Shown one piece after another: positions 1-6,363 of a stretch of DNA of 7,196 nucleotides; position 1 is the first letter of the stretch; each line of letters starts with the position of its first letter. The stretch lies in NCBI GenBank assembly GCA_937952445.1, contig CALGAA010000259.1, positions 1 through 7,196 on the forward strand, given 5' to 3'. Under the pieces are notes generated by a model. It searched no databases. It was not told where the DNA came from and worked only from the letters and a program-made list of their open reading frames with translations. The DNA is from an uncultured Bacteroidota bacterium. GTDB taxonomy: Bacteria > Bacteroidota > Bacteroidia > Chitinophagales > Saprospiraceae. The position numbers were made by a program, and so were the translations under genes.

Positions 1-1138
1 GCGTCGTATAAGCCCCATGATCGGTATCGTCGAATTTATATTCACCTTTGGAAATGGCATCGAAAAGTACATCGTGCTCGGTTTGGTAAGGGTTGTTTTC
101 TTTTGATTTGTCAAACTCATACAACACTTTTCCATCGAGATCTTCGATTTTGGCTGCACCAAAATGAATGCGCCCTTTACTTCCCGTAATGACTTCGTCT
201 ACCCGGCTCATCGTTTTGGGCTGGTGACGACATTGTGAATTCATGACCACTCCGTCTCCGTAATGGTACTCCACAAAATGGTGGTCAAAAATTTCACCGT
301 AATCGGGACCTACCCGTACGGTTCGTCCACCCATTCCCTGAGCATGCGTAGGATAATCCTGTTTGAACCAATTGACGACGTCCATATTGTGGATGTGTTG
401 TTCCACGATATGATCTCCGCACAACCAATTGAAATAATACCAGTTGCGCATTTGGTATTCCATTTCATTTTGGCTTGGTTTGCGTTCGCGAACCCAAACT
501 CCACGGCTGTTCCAGTATACCTGAGCTGAGGTTATATCCCCGATCATTCCATCCTGGTATCGTTTCAGAAGTTCGAGGTAAGAATTTTGGTATCTACGCT
601 GTAAGCCCACGATCACATTCAGTTTTTTCTGACGGGCTTCCTTCGCCGTTTCCAAAACAGATTGGATACCTGCCGGGTCGGTCGCTACCGGTTTTTCCAT
701 GAAGACGTGCTTCCCTTGCTTGACCGCCTCTTTGAAATGTATGGGGCGGAAACCCGGAGGAGTTGTCAAAATGACCACATCGGCTTCTTTAATCGCCTTT
801 TCGTACGCATCAAATCCTACAAATTTTCGACTTTCCGGAACATCTACCCGGGATTGGGCATTGTCGATTTCTCCTTTGATATTTGTTAAACTGCTCTCCA
901 GTCGGTCCCGGAAAGCATCTGCCATAGCGACGAGTTTTACGTCTGCATGAGCCTGAAGTGCCTGGACAGCGGCGCCTGTACCGCGTCCTCCACATCCCAC
1001 CAGAGCGACGCGAATCGGAGCAGGGGCTTTCTCTGCATAGAATCCTGCCGATGCGGCGAAGGGAACAGCCATTAAACCACCGGTTACAGCTGCGGTCTGC
1101 TTCACGAATTTTCTTCGATCTATTTTGTTGTTCTTCAT
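1..1138 (-). CDS. Tat-exported Gfo/Idh/MocA-family oxidoreductase (3' end cut by window edge)
   Basis: The reading frame starts at ATG 1138-1136 and stays open to the left edge, giving 379 residues. The family usually has roughly 430-450, so about 50-70 C-terminal residues are probably missing. A twin-arginine signal is visible at residues 8-13 (RRKFVK), followed by a hydrophobic stretch to about 32 (..AASAGF), so the protein should be exported already folded. The Rossmann nucleotide-binding motif is at 45-54 (ALVGCGGRGT). The family EKP signature is at 148-150, with K149 the usual active-site lysine. The segment around 240-253 (CGDHIVEQHIHNMD) supplies the Asp/His residues expected near the substrate. 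Exported members normally keep NAD(P) tightly bound and redox-cycle or epimerise sugars; GH109-type glycosidases and 3-keto-sugar enzymes share this fold. The substrate is unknown. It follows the FGE-like gene by 54 bases on the same strand and is probably co-transcribed with it. Family assignment is firm; the reaction is not. Confidence 0.93.
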   Translation of the reverse strand, partial: MKNNKIDRRKFVKQTAAVTGGLMAVPFAASAGFYAEKAPAPIRVALVGCGGRGTGAAVQALQAHADVKLVAMADAFRDRLESSLTNIKGEIDNAQSRVDVPESRKFVGFDAYEKAIKEADVVILTTPPGFRPIHFKEAVKQGKHVFMEKPVATDPAGIQSVLETAKEARQKKLNVIVGLQRRYQNSYLELLKRYQDGMIGDITSAQVYWNSRGVWVRERKPSQNEMEYQMRNWYYFNWLCGDHIVEQHIHNMDVVNWFKQDYPTHAQGMGGRTVRVGPDYGEIFDHHFVEYHYGDGVVMNSQCRHQPKTMSRVDEVITGSKGRIHFGAAKIEDLDGKVLYEFDKSKENNPYQTEHDVLFDAISKGEYKFDDTDHGAYTT

Positions 1139-1158
1139 AAATTTGAATTGTGATTAAA

Positions 1159-1168
1159 CGTTCGAACG
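1159..1168. repeat. 10-bp perfect palindrome between the two minus-strand genes
   Basis: CGTTCGAACG is its own reverse complement. It lies in the 54-base gap between the FGE-like gene and the oxidoreductase, about 20 bases before the oxidoreductase start. It could be a protein-binding site or chance. It has no loop and no T-run, so it is not a terminator. The 7-mer AACGTTC overlapping it also occurs at 2296-2302, ahead of the isomerase gene. Confidence 0.3.
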
Positions 1169-1192
1169 CCCAATTTAGTTAAAATACATTTA

Positions 1193-2101
1193 TTATTGTA
1201 AAAATTTATCATAATATGCCTCGATCTCAGCATCACTGGGCTGTTCGACCGGGCTTACGAGCCGGATTCCTGCAAAAGGAGCATCGGTATACCACCACCG
1301 GCTTTTGGGTATTTGGGGATCTCTTTGGTTCCACCATCGTTCCGAATGGATTCGCTGTGCGCATCCGAGTTCCTCACTGGTGGATTGATAATGCCCCCCT
1401 TTAAGCGTCACGGAAGTCCTTCTGGAACCCGGGATCAGATGCGGGTCTTTGGTTCCGGAAGCGTCGATGATTTGTTGATAATCTTCTTGATACGCATCCA
1501 CGGTCCATTCTGCGACGTTTCCGAGCATATCGCTCAAACCCAGTTCGTCCTTTCCCCTGGAGCCTACCTTTTTGTATTTGTCATCACTGTTATCCGCAAA
1601 TACGGCAATCCGTTGCAGATTTATTTCATCGTTTTTTCCCAGTTGGCAAGCCACCTGCCATTCAGCTTCTGTAGGAGGGCGGTAAAATTTCCCGGTTTTG
1701 TGGTAAAGCCATTTGCTCACCATGACCGCCGCATAAAGAGACATACTATTCGCCGGATAACCGCCGTGCCTGCCCATGCCCCAGGTGAGATCTTCATATT
1801 GCGGGCTTGGTCTGGTCACCGCATCCACGACCACATCCCGGCTGATTGATTCATCCTGATCAAACAGTGAAAAAATATCGTGGGTTAACTCGGTGGTTGC
1901 TATCCAATAGGGACTGAGCTCGATTTCATAGGTTTTACCCTCGATCGTCAACTCGTATGATCCACCTGGAATTTGGATCATATCAAATTTTTGATCCGAG
2001 CCTGGGATCGTTTCTGTGTACGTTTCCTGAGTCTGTGCAGCCTTGGTGAAAAAAAACCCCAGACCGATCATTAATAAGGTGAAAAATCTTTTTTTACGCA
2101 T
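1193..2101 (-). CDS. Secreted FGE/SUMF1-fold protein lacking the catalytic cysteines
   Basis: This 302-residue protein has a Sec signal peptide (MRKKRFFTLLMIGLGFFFTKAA, cleavage near 22-25) and no lipobox cysteine, so it is probably a soluble periplasmic or secreted protein. The formylglycine-generating-enzyme fold (PF03781) can be followed along its length: IPGG at 44-47, SPYWIATTELTHDIF at 63-77, RPPTEAEW at 141-148, GLSDMLGNVAEW at 188-199, KGGHY at 234-238 and FAGIRLV at 276-282. True FGEs carry two catalytic cysteines just after the GGS motif. Here the matching places read as S240 and L245 by eye, and the only nearby cysteine is C247. It is therefore unlikely to activate sulfatases, and no sulfatase gene is visible. 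Bacteroidota use this fold in many other envelope proteins, including gliding-motility GldJ/GldK, which are lipoproteins unlike this one. It is the first gene of a probable two-gene unit with the oxidoreductase. Confidence 0.88.
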   Translation of the reverse strand: MRKKRFFTLLMIGLGFFFTKAAQTQETYTETIPGSDQKFDMIQIPGGSYELTIEGKTYEIELSPYWIATTELTHDIFSLFDQDESISRDVVVDAVTRPSPQYEDLTWGMGRHGGYPANSMSLYAAVMVSKWLYHKTGKFYRPPTEAEWQVACQLGKNDEINLQRIAVFADNSDDKYKKVGSRGKDELGLSDMLGNVAEWTVDAYQEDYQQIIDASGTKDPHLIPGSRRTSVTLKGGHYQSTSEELGCAQRIHSERWWNQRDPQIPKSRWWYTDAPFAGIRLVSPVEQPSDAEIEAYYDKFLQ

Positions 2102-2331
2102 AACTTTTCTAATTGATCTACTAACTTTTTGGTGTTTGTGTAATGGTATAGCTGACAGAGAATTCCCCCGAACCGTAGTCCGAGGTAGGAATAAAAATCA
2201 ATTGCCTGAAAACAAATCCTTGAATTTTCGGACAATTATAAGGGTTCCGAATTGGCAACCTGGGTAAAAATAGTATTTTAGCGAGTAAGTACGATAACGT
2301 TCAATTCAATTTTTAAATTAGATAACACTTT
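2102..2331. promoter_or_regulatory. Divergent promoter region between the two transcription units
   Basis: This is 230 bases of AT-rich, non-coding sequence between the start of the FGE-like gene (minus) and the isomerase gene (plus), so it must hold promoters for both. A weak minus-strand candidate has its -7 box at 2233-2240 (TATAATTG read on the minus strand, 7/8 to TAnnTTTG) and TTG at 2258-2256, but the 15-base spacer is short. Neither gene has a clear Shine-Dalgarno sequence, as is usual in Bacteroidota. No operator or riboswitch was recognised. Confidence 0.6.
2252..2281 (+). promoter_or_regulatory. Candidate Bacteroidota-type promoter for the isomerase gene
   Basis: TTG at 2252-2254 is followed after 19 bases by TATTTTAG at 2274-2281, which matches TAnnTTTG except for one base. 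Transcription would begin near 2288, leaving a leader of about 45 bases before the ATG at 2332. The match is imperfect and such motifs are frequent in AT-rich DNA. Confidence 0.35.
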
Positions 2332-3249
2332 ATGAAACGAAGAAATTTTGTAAAAAATACCGTTCTCGGTGCGTCGGGCCTGGGTCTGGCAACTGGTTTC
2401 CAGGCGTCCGCTAAAAATACAACGCCCGTGGAGGCGAAACCGTTCAACCTCATGTACGCCCCTCACAATGGGATGTTCCGAAATCATGCGGGGGATGATT
2501 TCGTGGACCAGATCAAATTCATGGCCGATCAGGGTTTTCGGGCGATCGAGGACAACGGTATGATGAAGAGAAGTGTTTCTGAGCAGGAGCGAATCAGTAA
2601 AGCGCTGGTTGATCTGGACATGCAAATGGGTGTGTTTGTGATCGATAAAGGGGGAAATGCAGCAAACACGCTCGCGGCTGGAAAAAAGGAAAATGAAGAC
2701 GTATTTCTCGACGGTTGCCGGCGCGCGGTGGAAGTTGCCAAACGCGTGAATGCCACCTGGATGACTGTGGTACCAGGGAACTTTGAACGACACCTGCCGC
2801 TCGATATTCAAACAGCCAATGTGATCGAATCGCTTAAAAAAGCGTGCGATATATTTGAACCACATGGTCTGGTGATGGTGCTCGAGCCTCTGAGCGATAC
2901 GCCGGATTTGTATTTGCGCTATTCTCCACAGGCTTACCTTATTTGCAAGGCAGTCAATAGCCCGGCCTGTAAGATTTTATTCGATGCTTACCATCAACAA
3001 AAGAACGAAGGCCATTTGATCCAACACGTCGAGTGGACCTGGGATGAAATTGGCTATTTTCAGGTAGGCGACAATCCCGGCCGACGGGAACCATACACCG
3101 GTGAGATCAATTACCAGAATTTTTTCAAGTATCTGTATGAAAAAGGGTATAAGGGGGTTGTCGGAATGGAACATGGGTTGAGCGAAGGCGGAAAAGCAGG
3201 CGAACAAAAGCTGATCGATGCCTATCGTAAAGCGGATGATTTTCTATAA
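2332..3249 (+). CDS. Tat-exported hydroxypyruvate-isomerase-like TIM-barrel sugar isomerase/epimerase
   Basis: This 305-residue protein begins with a twin-arginine signal (KRRNFVKNT at 2-10, hydrophobic stretch 11-25, likely cleavage after QASA near 27). The rest is a xylose-isomerase-like TIM barrel (AP_endonuc_2 superfamily) closest in motifs to hydroxypyruvate isomerase (COG3622). Likely metal or catalytic residues are E185 in VLEPLS, D218 and H221 in LFDAYHQQ, and E280 in GMEHG. The stretch FQVGDNPGRREP (243-254) followed by TGEINY is typical of the family. Family enzymes move a carbonyl along a small sugar or keto-acid using a divalent metal. Classical Hyi is cytoplasmic, so this exported version probably acts on a different sugar outside the cytoplasm. 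It is transcribed away from the oxidoreductase pair, and tRNA-Val plus the dehydrogenase lipoprotein follow on the same strand. The family is well supported; calling the substrate hydroxypyruvate would be over-reading. Confidence 0.92.
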   Translation: MKRRNFVKNTVLGASGLGLATGFQASAKNTTPVEAKPFNLMYAPHNGMFRNHAGDDFVDQIKFMADQGFRAIEDNGMMKRSVSEQERISKALVDLDMQMGVFVIDKGGNAANTLAAGKKENEDVFLDGCRRAVEVAKRVNATWMTVVPGNFERHLPLDIQTANVIESLKKACDIFEPHGLVMVLEPLSDTPDLYLRYSPQAYLICKAVNSPACKILFDAYHQQKNEGHLIQHVEWTWDEIGYFQVGDNPGRREPYTGEINYQNFFKYLYEKGYKGVVGMEHGLSEGGKAGEQKLIDAYRKADDFL

Positions 3250-3262
3250 ACACCTTTACTTA

Positions 3263-3292
3263 TTTGCATTATCAATAATTTTTATAAATTTA
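3263..3292 (+). promoter_or_regulatory. Bacteroidota-type promoter for tRNA-Val
   Basis: TTTG at 3263-3266, an 18-base spacer, and TAAATTTA at 3285-3292 (7/8 match to TAnnTTTG) are correctly placed to start transcription near 3299, about 16 bases before the mature tRNA. It lies just after the isomerase stop codon, so the tRNA need not depend on read-through. Confidence 0.6.
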
Positions 3293-3314
3293 CGCCGCTT
3301 TAGAGAGTAAGTTT

Positions 3315-3389
3315 GGGTGATTAGCTCAGTTGGTTTAGAGCACTGCCTTGACAGGGCAGGGGTCAGCAGTTCGAGTCTGCTATCACCCA
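3315..3389 (+). tRNA. tRNA-Val (anticodon GAC)
   Basis: The 75 bases fold as a complete cloverleaf. The acceptor stem is GGGTGAT with ATCACCC and discriminator A at 3389. The D stem is GCTC/GAGC, the anticodon stem CTGCC/GGCAG with loop TTGACAG, and the T stem AGCAG/CTGCT with loop TTCGAGT. The anticodon GAC is at 3350-3352 and reads valine codons GUC and GUU. The 3' CCA is not encoded (the next bases are CTTTT), so it must be added enzymatically. All stems are fully paired, so the gene looks functional. No second copy of its 3' end is present in the window, so there is no sign of an element inserted here. Confidence 0.97.
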
Positions 3390-3441
3390 CTTTTCGACTC
3401 CATCCGGATTTCCGCGTGCGTTTTCCAAGAAGAACCTTATT

Positions 3442-5715
3442 ATGTATCGTACGGCAATCACTTACTATATCAGTATGTTGGCAATCTCCAACTTAGTGGT
3501 GTTTTCGTGCACCTCCGGGGATATGCCGGGGACTGAAATAGAAGTGGATTTATCGACGTATCAGGTGAAAGATGGTTTCGGACTGGAGGCCGTAGCAGCC
3601 GAACCACAAGTGATAGCACCCGTGGATGTGGTATTCGATGATAAGGGCCGAATGTGGGTCGTCGAAATGACCGGATATATGACCGATTATATCGGGAGTC
3701 GGGAAAATGATCCGATTGGGCGGATATCCATTCTGGAGGATCGGGATGGAAACGGGGTGATGGATCACAAAAAGGTTTTTTTGGACGATCTGGTCATGCC
3801 CCGTTCGATTGCATTTGCCCGGGGAGGATTGTTGTACGCTGTGCCACCCAATCTGTGGTGGGTTCCTATCGATGATATGGACCGCCCTGGTACCGAGGTG
3901 CTTGTCGATAGCGCATACGCAGTAGGGGGGAACGTAGAGCATCAGCCCAACGGGTTGTTGTACAACATTGATAATTGGTATTACAATGCCAAATCAGAAG
4001 CCCGTTACCGGTATCGTAACCAACAGTGGGAAAAATCGTACATTTTCCCGCGGGGCCAGTGGGGCATCAGTTATGATGAAATGGGCCGGCTTTATTTCAA
4101 TAACAATTCCAATCAGTTTCAGGGAGATTATTTTTTACCGGGAATTCTGGATCAGAATCGAAATCTGGCTTATCCACCGGGTGTGAGCATGACGATCGTG
4201 GATGATCAGTCGGTTTATCCCTTGCAGTTTACACCGGTCAACCGGGGATATGTGGAAGGGGTACTGGATTCTGTGTCCCAAAAACTCCGGCATTTCACTT
4301 CTGCATCCGGCCCGATTTTTTATACCGGTCACCGATATAATGGAGCTTTTGAGAACAACGCCTTTGCCTGTGGTCCGGAAGTGAATATGATCAAGCGCAA
4401 CATCCTGGATTTTACGGATATTCGGACCTCAGGTCGCCAATATTATTCCAACGAGGAATTTCTGATCTCCTCGGATCCGGCTTTTCGTCCTGTTAGTCTC
4501 CGGATCGGCCCCGACGGACTGATCTATGTCATCGATATGCATCGCGGAATTATCCAGCACAAGACGTATATGACCAATTATCTGAAGCGACAATACGAAG
4601 AATTTGGGCTGGATACCGTCAATCACATGGGACGGATCCTCAGGATTTTACCACCCGGGGCTGACGGTGAACCCATTCCCGTGGTCCGGAAGGAAAAGAA
4701 TTTGATCGATTTATTGCAGCATCCCAATTCATGGCAGCGGTTGTACGCGCAGCGAAAAATTGTGGAGGACAATAAAAGCGAATTGGTGCCTGAACTGAAG
4801 CAATTGTTGAGTAGTTCAGACAACCGGTCTTATGGTCCGCTCCATGCCTTTTGGACTCTGGAGGGACTGGACGCCTTGACCAGGGACGAGGTCCTCGATT
4901 TTGCTTTTCGGGAGAACGCGGTTTATTTTCCCCAGGTTGTTAAATACCTGACCACCACCGATCCGGCACTCTTTCCCCTCTTGGAATCCAAAATTTCCGA
5001 AGACCAGATTCAATTGAGCGAGATAAATCAAATTTACCGGGCTGCAGGAACCCGACATTCCGGGGCGGATACTCAGGATCAGGTGACCTTTTTAAGAACC
5101 ATCCTGGAGAATATTGAGAAAGAGAACCGATCATACGCGGTTTTTATGGCGCTATCCCAATACCAGGATGAAGAGCAGCAATTGTTTCAATTTCTCCAGA
5201 GCGTGTATTCCCATGATTCCCAATTTCGCCAGTACCTCGAAAAAGTGGATCAAAAGATTGAAGGAACAAAAGAATATCTGGCGCGCGACACCAGGCGGGT
5301 ATCGAGGGACGATGGATTGGAAATTTTTGAGAACAATTGCAGCACCTGCCACGGACGGGATGGTAAAGGAATCGATAAATTAGCCCCCCCATTGTACCAG
5401 TCTGAATATCTCGAAGACCGGGATAGCGCTCTGGTGATGATCGCGCTGTACGGGTTGCAGGGTCCTGTTGAGGTCGGCGGAAAAACCTATGAATTTGCAG
5501 GTGTGATGCCTGGTTTGTCGGAGAATTCAGAATATTCTGATCAGGAAATCGCAGCTGTGTTGTCATTTATCAAAAATGCGTTTAGTATGAAACCACGAAG
5601 TGTTTCCTCGCGTCTGGTGGGATCGATGAGGGATTACCCACCGGAGGACGGCCAACCCTTTACGGTACAGTCACTGGAAACGCATTTAAAAATGATCGGT
5701 CATACAGAAGACTAA
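3442..5715 (+). CDS. PVC-type beta-propeller dehydrogenase fused to cytochrome c, lipoprotein
   Basis: This 757-residue protein starts with a short hydrophobic leader ending in a lipobox-like VVFSC, which makes C23 the likely lipidated residue and the protein envelope-anchored. Residues about 35-405 match the membrane-bound dehydrogenase propeller found in Planctomycetes, Verrucomicrobia and Bacteroidota (TIGR02604 type). Marks are the opening near 43-72 (GFGLEAVAAEP, DDKGRMWVVEM), the acidic loop DRDGNG near 100, EHQPNGLLYNIDNW near 167-180, and RIGPDGLIYVIDMHRG near 354-369. Residues about 410-600 are helical and resemble HEAT-like repeats. The C-terminus is a mono-haem cytochrome c: CSTCH at 633-637 with H637 as one haem ligand, LAPPL shortly after, and M689 in GVMPGL as the likely second ligand. 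It probably oxidises a sugar or polyol and passes electrons to its own haem; the cofactor of the propeller is unproven. It starts 52 bases after tRNA-Val, with an AAGAAG stretch before the ATG and no promoter of its own that I could see. Confidence 0.9.
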   Translation: MYRTAITYYISMLAISNLVVFSCTSGDMPGTEIEVDLSTYQVKDGFGLEAVAAEPQVIAPVDVVFDDKGRMWVVEMTGYMTDYIGSRENDPIGRISILEDRDGNGVMDHKKVFLDDLVMPRSIAFARGGLLYAVPPNLWWVPIDDMDRPGTEVLVDSAYAVGGNVEHQPNGLLYNIDNWYYNAKSEARYRYRNQQWEKSYIFPRGQWGISYDEMGRLYFNNNSNQFQGDYFLPGILDQNRNLAYPPGVSMTIVDDQSVYPLQFTPVNRGYVEGVLDSVSQKLRHFTSASGPIFYTGHRYNGAFENNAFACGPEVNMIKRNILDFTDIRTSGRQYYSNEEFLISSDPAFRPVSLRIGPDGLIYVIDMHRGIIQHKTYMTNYLKRQYEEFGLDTVNHMGRILRILPPGADGEPIPVVRKEKNLIDLLQHPNSWQRLYAQRKIVEDNKSELVPELKQLLSSSDNRSYGPLHAFWTLEGLDALTRDEVLDFAFRENAVYFPQVVKYLTTTDPALFPLLESKISEDQIQLSEINQIYRAAGTRHSGADTQDQVTFLRTILENIEKENRSYAVFMALSQYQDEEQQLFQFLQSVYSHDSQFRQYLEKVDQKIEGTKEYLARDTRRVSRDDGLEIFENNCSTCHGRDGKGIDKLAPPLYQSEYLEDRDSALVMIALYGLQGPVEVGGKTYEFAGVMPGLSENSEYSDQEIAAVLSFIKNAFSMKPRSVSSRLVGSMRDYPPEDGQPFTVQSLETHLKMIGHTED

Positions 5716-5748
5716 GAAACCTCTTTTACGCTTTGGTCCTGCGTGATT

Positions 5749-5782
5749 CAAGTGCACTTGCACCAGTCACTAAATTCGTGAC
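5749..5782. repeat. Clustered palindromes after the dehydrogenase gene
   Basis: CAAGTGCACTTG at 5749-5760 is a perfect 12-bp palindrome, overlapped by GTGCA-CT-TGCAC at 5753-5764. It is followed by an inverted repeat GTCAC (5766-5770) and GTGAC (5778-5782) with a 7-base loop. Together they could form small hairpins that stop transcription or protect the 3' end of the dehydrogenase mRNA, or act as a protein-binding site. The T-run that would make a standard terminator comes about 15 bases too late. Confidence 0.35.
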
Positions 5783-6056
5783 ACATCTGACGGATATTTT
5801 TTCGCGCGATCTTTATCGTCTAAAATCTTATAAAGCTGTGGCTATACGCGGTTTAGTTTCTACGAAACGACAAAAAACATACAAATAAATCGATAATTCC
5901 TGTGGGATAGGATGAAAGGAAGGTTAGGGCATGGGCAAATCTTATCCTGACCCGCAAAAAATATTTCTATTGCAGGTGGACAAAAACCTCCTTATCCAAT
6001 CCAAATAACCAGGTTACAAAGATTAGACAAGGAGGGGTAAAGCGGTTTAATGGGAG

Positions 6057-6075
6057 TGGAATTTTTAGAATTCCA
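6057..6075 (-). terminator. Hairpin downstream of the small peptide gene, possible terminator
   Basis: TGGAATT (6057-6063) and AATTCCA (6069-6075) pair over seven bases with a 5-base loop. The hairpin begins about 20 bases after the stop codon of the minus-strand peptide gene, where a terminator would be expected. The stem is AT-rich and no T-run follows on the minus strand, so function is uncertain. Confidence 0.35.
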
Positions 6076-6095
6076 ACGCCCTGGTGGTCATCAAA

Positions 6096-6332
6096 TTACC
6101 GGCCAAAGACGAAAGAAAGCAAATTATTCCACCAATCAATAAGGAAACAGAGAATAGAAAAACCATATCCTCCTTCAATTCCCTCTCCGCCTGCACTCGC
6201 TGATAACTCAACTAATGTAAGCTCGACGCCTGATGAACCCATTGGATTCTGCACCAATTGCACATTGAGAACCATTACGGCCAAAAAGACCAGGACTCCC
6301 AATCCGATTAAAGCTCGTTTTTTAAATTTCAT
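6096..6332 (-). CDS. Small exported NVEALA-like peptide
   Basis: The 78-residue product starts at ATG 6332-6330. An upstream in-frame TTG at 6371 would add 13 residues and overlap the previous gene, so the ATG is preferred. It opens with a basic cap (MKFKKR) and a hydrophobic stretch to about residue 25 (ALIGLGVLVFLAVMVLNVQL), typical of an export signal. A short middle follows with LVELSASAGGEGIEGG (about 40-55), which resembles the region around the NVEALA motif and Gly-rich turn of Bacteroidota NVEALA-family peptides. It ends in a second hydrophobic stretch containing one cysteine (GFSILCFLIDWWNNLLSFVF) and a final Arg. It lies 31 bases after the O-antigen ligase-like gene on the same strand, so the two are probably co-transcribed. 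The NVEALA resemblance is by eye and partial, and the function is unknown. Confidence 0.7.
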   Translation of the reverse strand: MKFKKRALIGLGVLVFLAVMVLNVQLVQNPMGSSGVELTLVELSASAGGEGIEGGYGFSILCFLIDWWNNLLSFVFGR

Positions 6333-6363
6333 GTGAAAATATTTAAAGGTTATAAAATACCAT

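Larger units (their letters stand above)
5716..6095. other. Gene-free convergent intergenic region
   Basis: These 380 bases lie between the ends of the dehydrogenase lipoprotein (plus) and the small peptide gene (minus). The longest open stretch I noticed by eye starts at ATG 5931 and is 25 codons without family features, so I call no gene. It contains two palindromic sites near 5749-5782 and a hairpin at 6057-6075. No classical hairpin-plus-T-run terminator is evident for either gene, although a run of six T occurs at 5797-5802. No RNA family was recognised. Confidence 0.6.

Noticed and set aside
1313..1849. 178-codon open frame on the plus strand opposite the FGE-like gene
   Set aside because: It is a shadow of the FGE-like gene, whose motifs, signal peptide and full length are clear on the other strand.
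1193..2101. Gliding-motility GldJ/GldK identity for the FGE-fold protein
   Set aside because: GldJ and GldK are lipoproteins in gliding loci; this protein has no lipobox cysteine and no gld neighbours in the window.
2278..2865. 195-codon open frame on the minus strand opposite the isomerase gene
   Set aside because: It is fully explained by the antisense of a strong family-matched gene, and its translation shows no recognisable domain.
3315..3389. tRNA-Val as an attachment site for an integrated element
   Set aside because: There is no integrase gene, no second copy of the tRNA 3' end in the window, and the flanking genes are ordinary metabolic ones.
5144..5566. 140-codon minus-strand open frame opposite the cytochrome domain
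   Set aside because: The plus-strand frame has the CxxCH haem site and family motifs; the minus frame has no coherent features.
5905..5955. Possible structured RNA (GGTTAGG pairing with CCTGACC around a 16-17-base loop)
   Set aside because: A single seven-pair stem with one wobble is not enough, and no known riboswitch or small RNA pattern was recognised.
5931..6008. 25-codon plus-strand open frame in the convergent gap
   Set aside because: It is very short, has no signal, motif or promoter, and such frames are common by chance.
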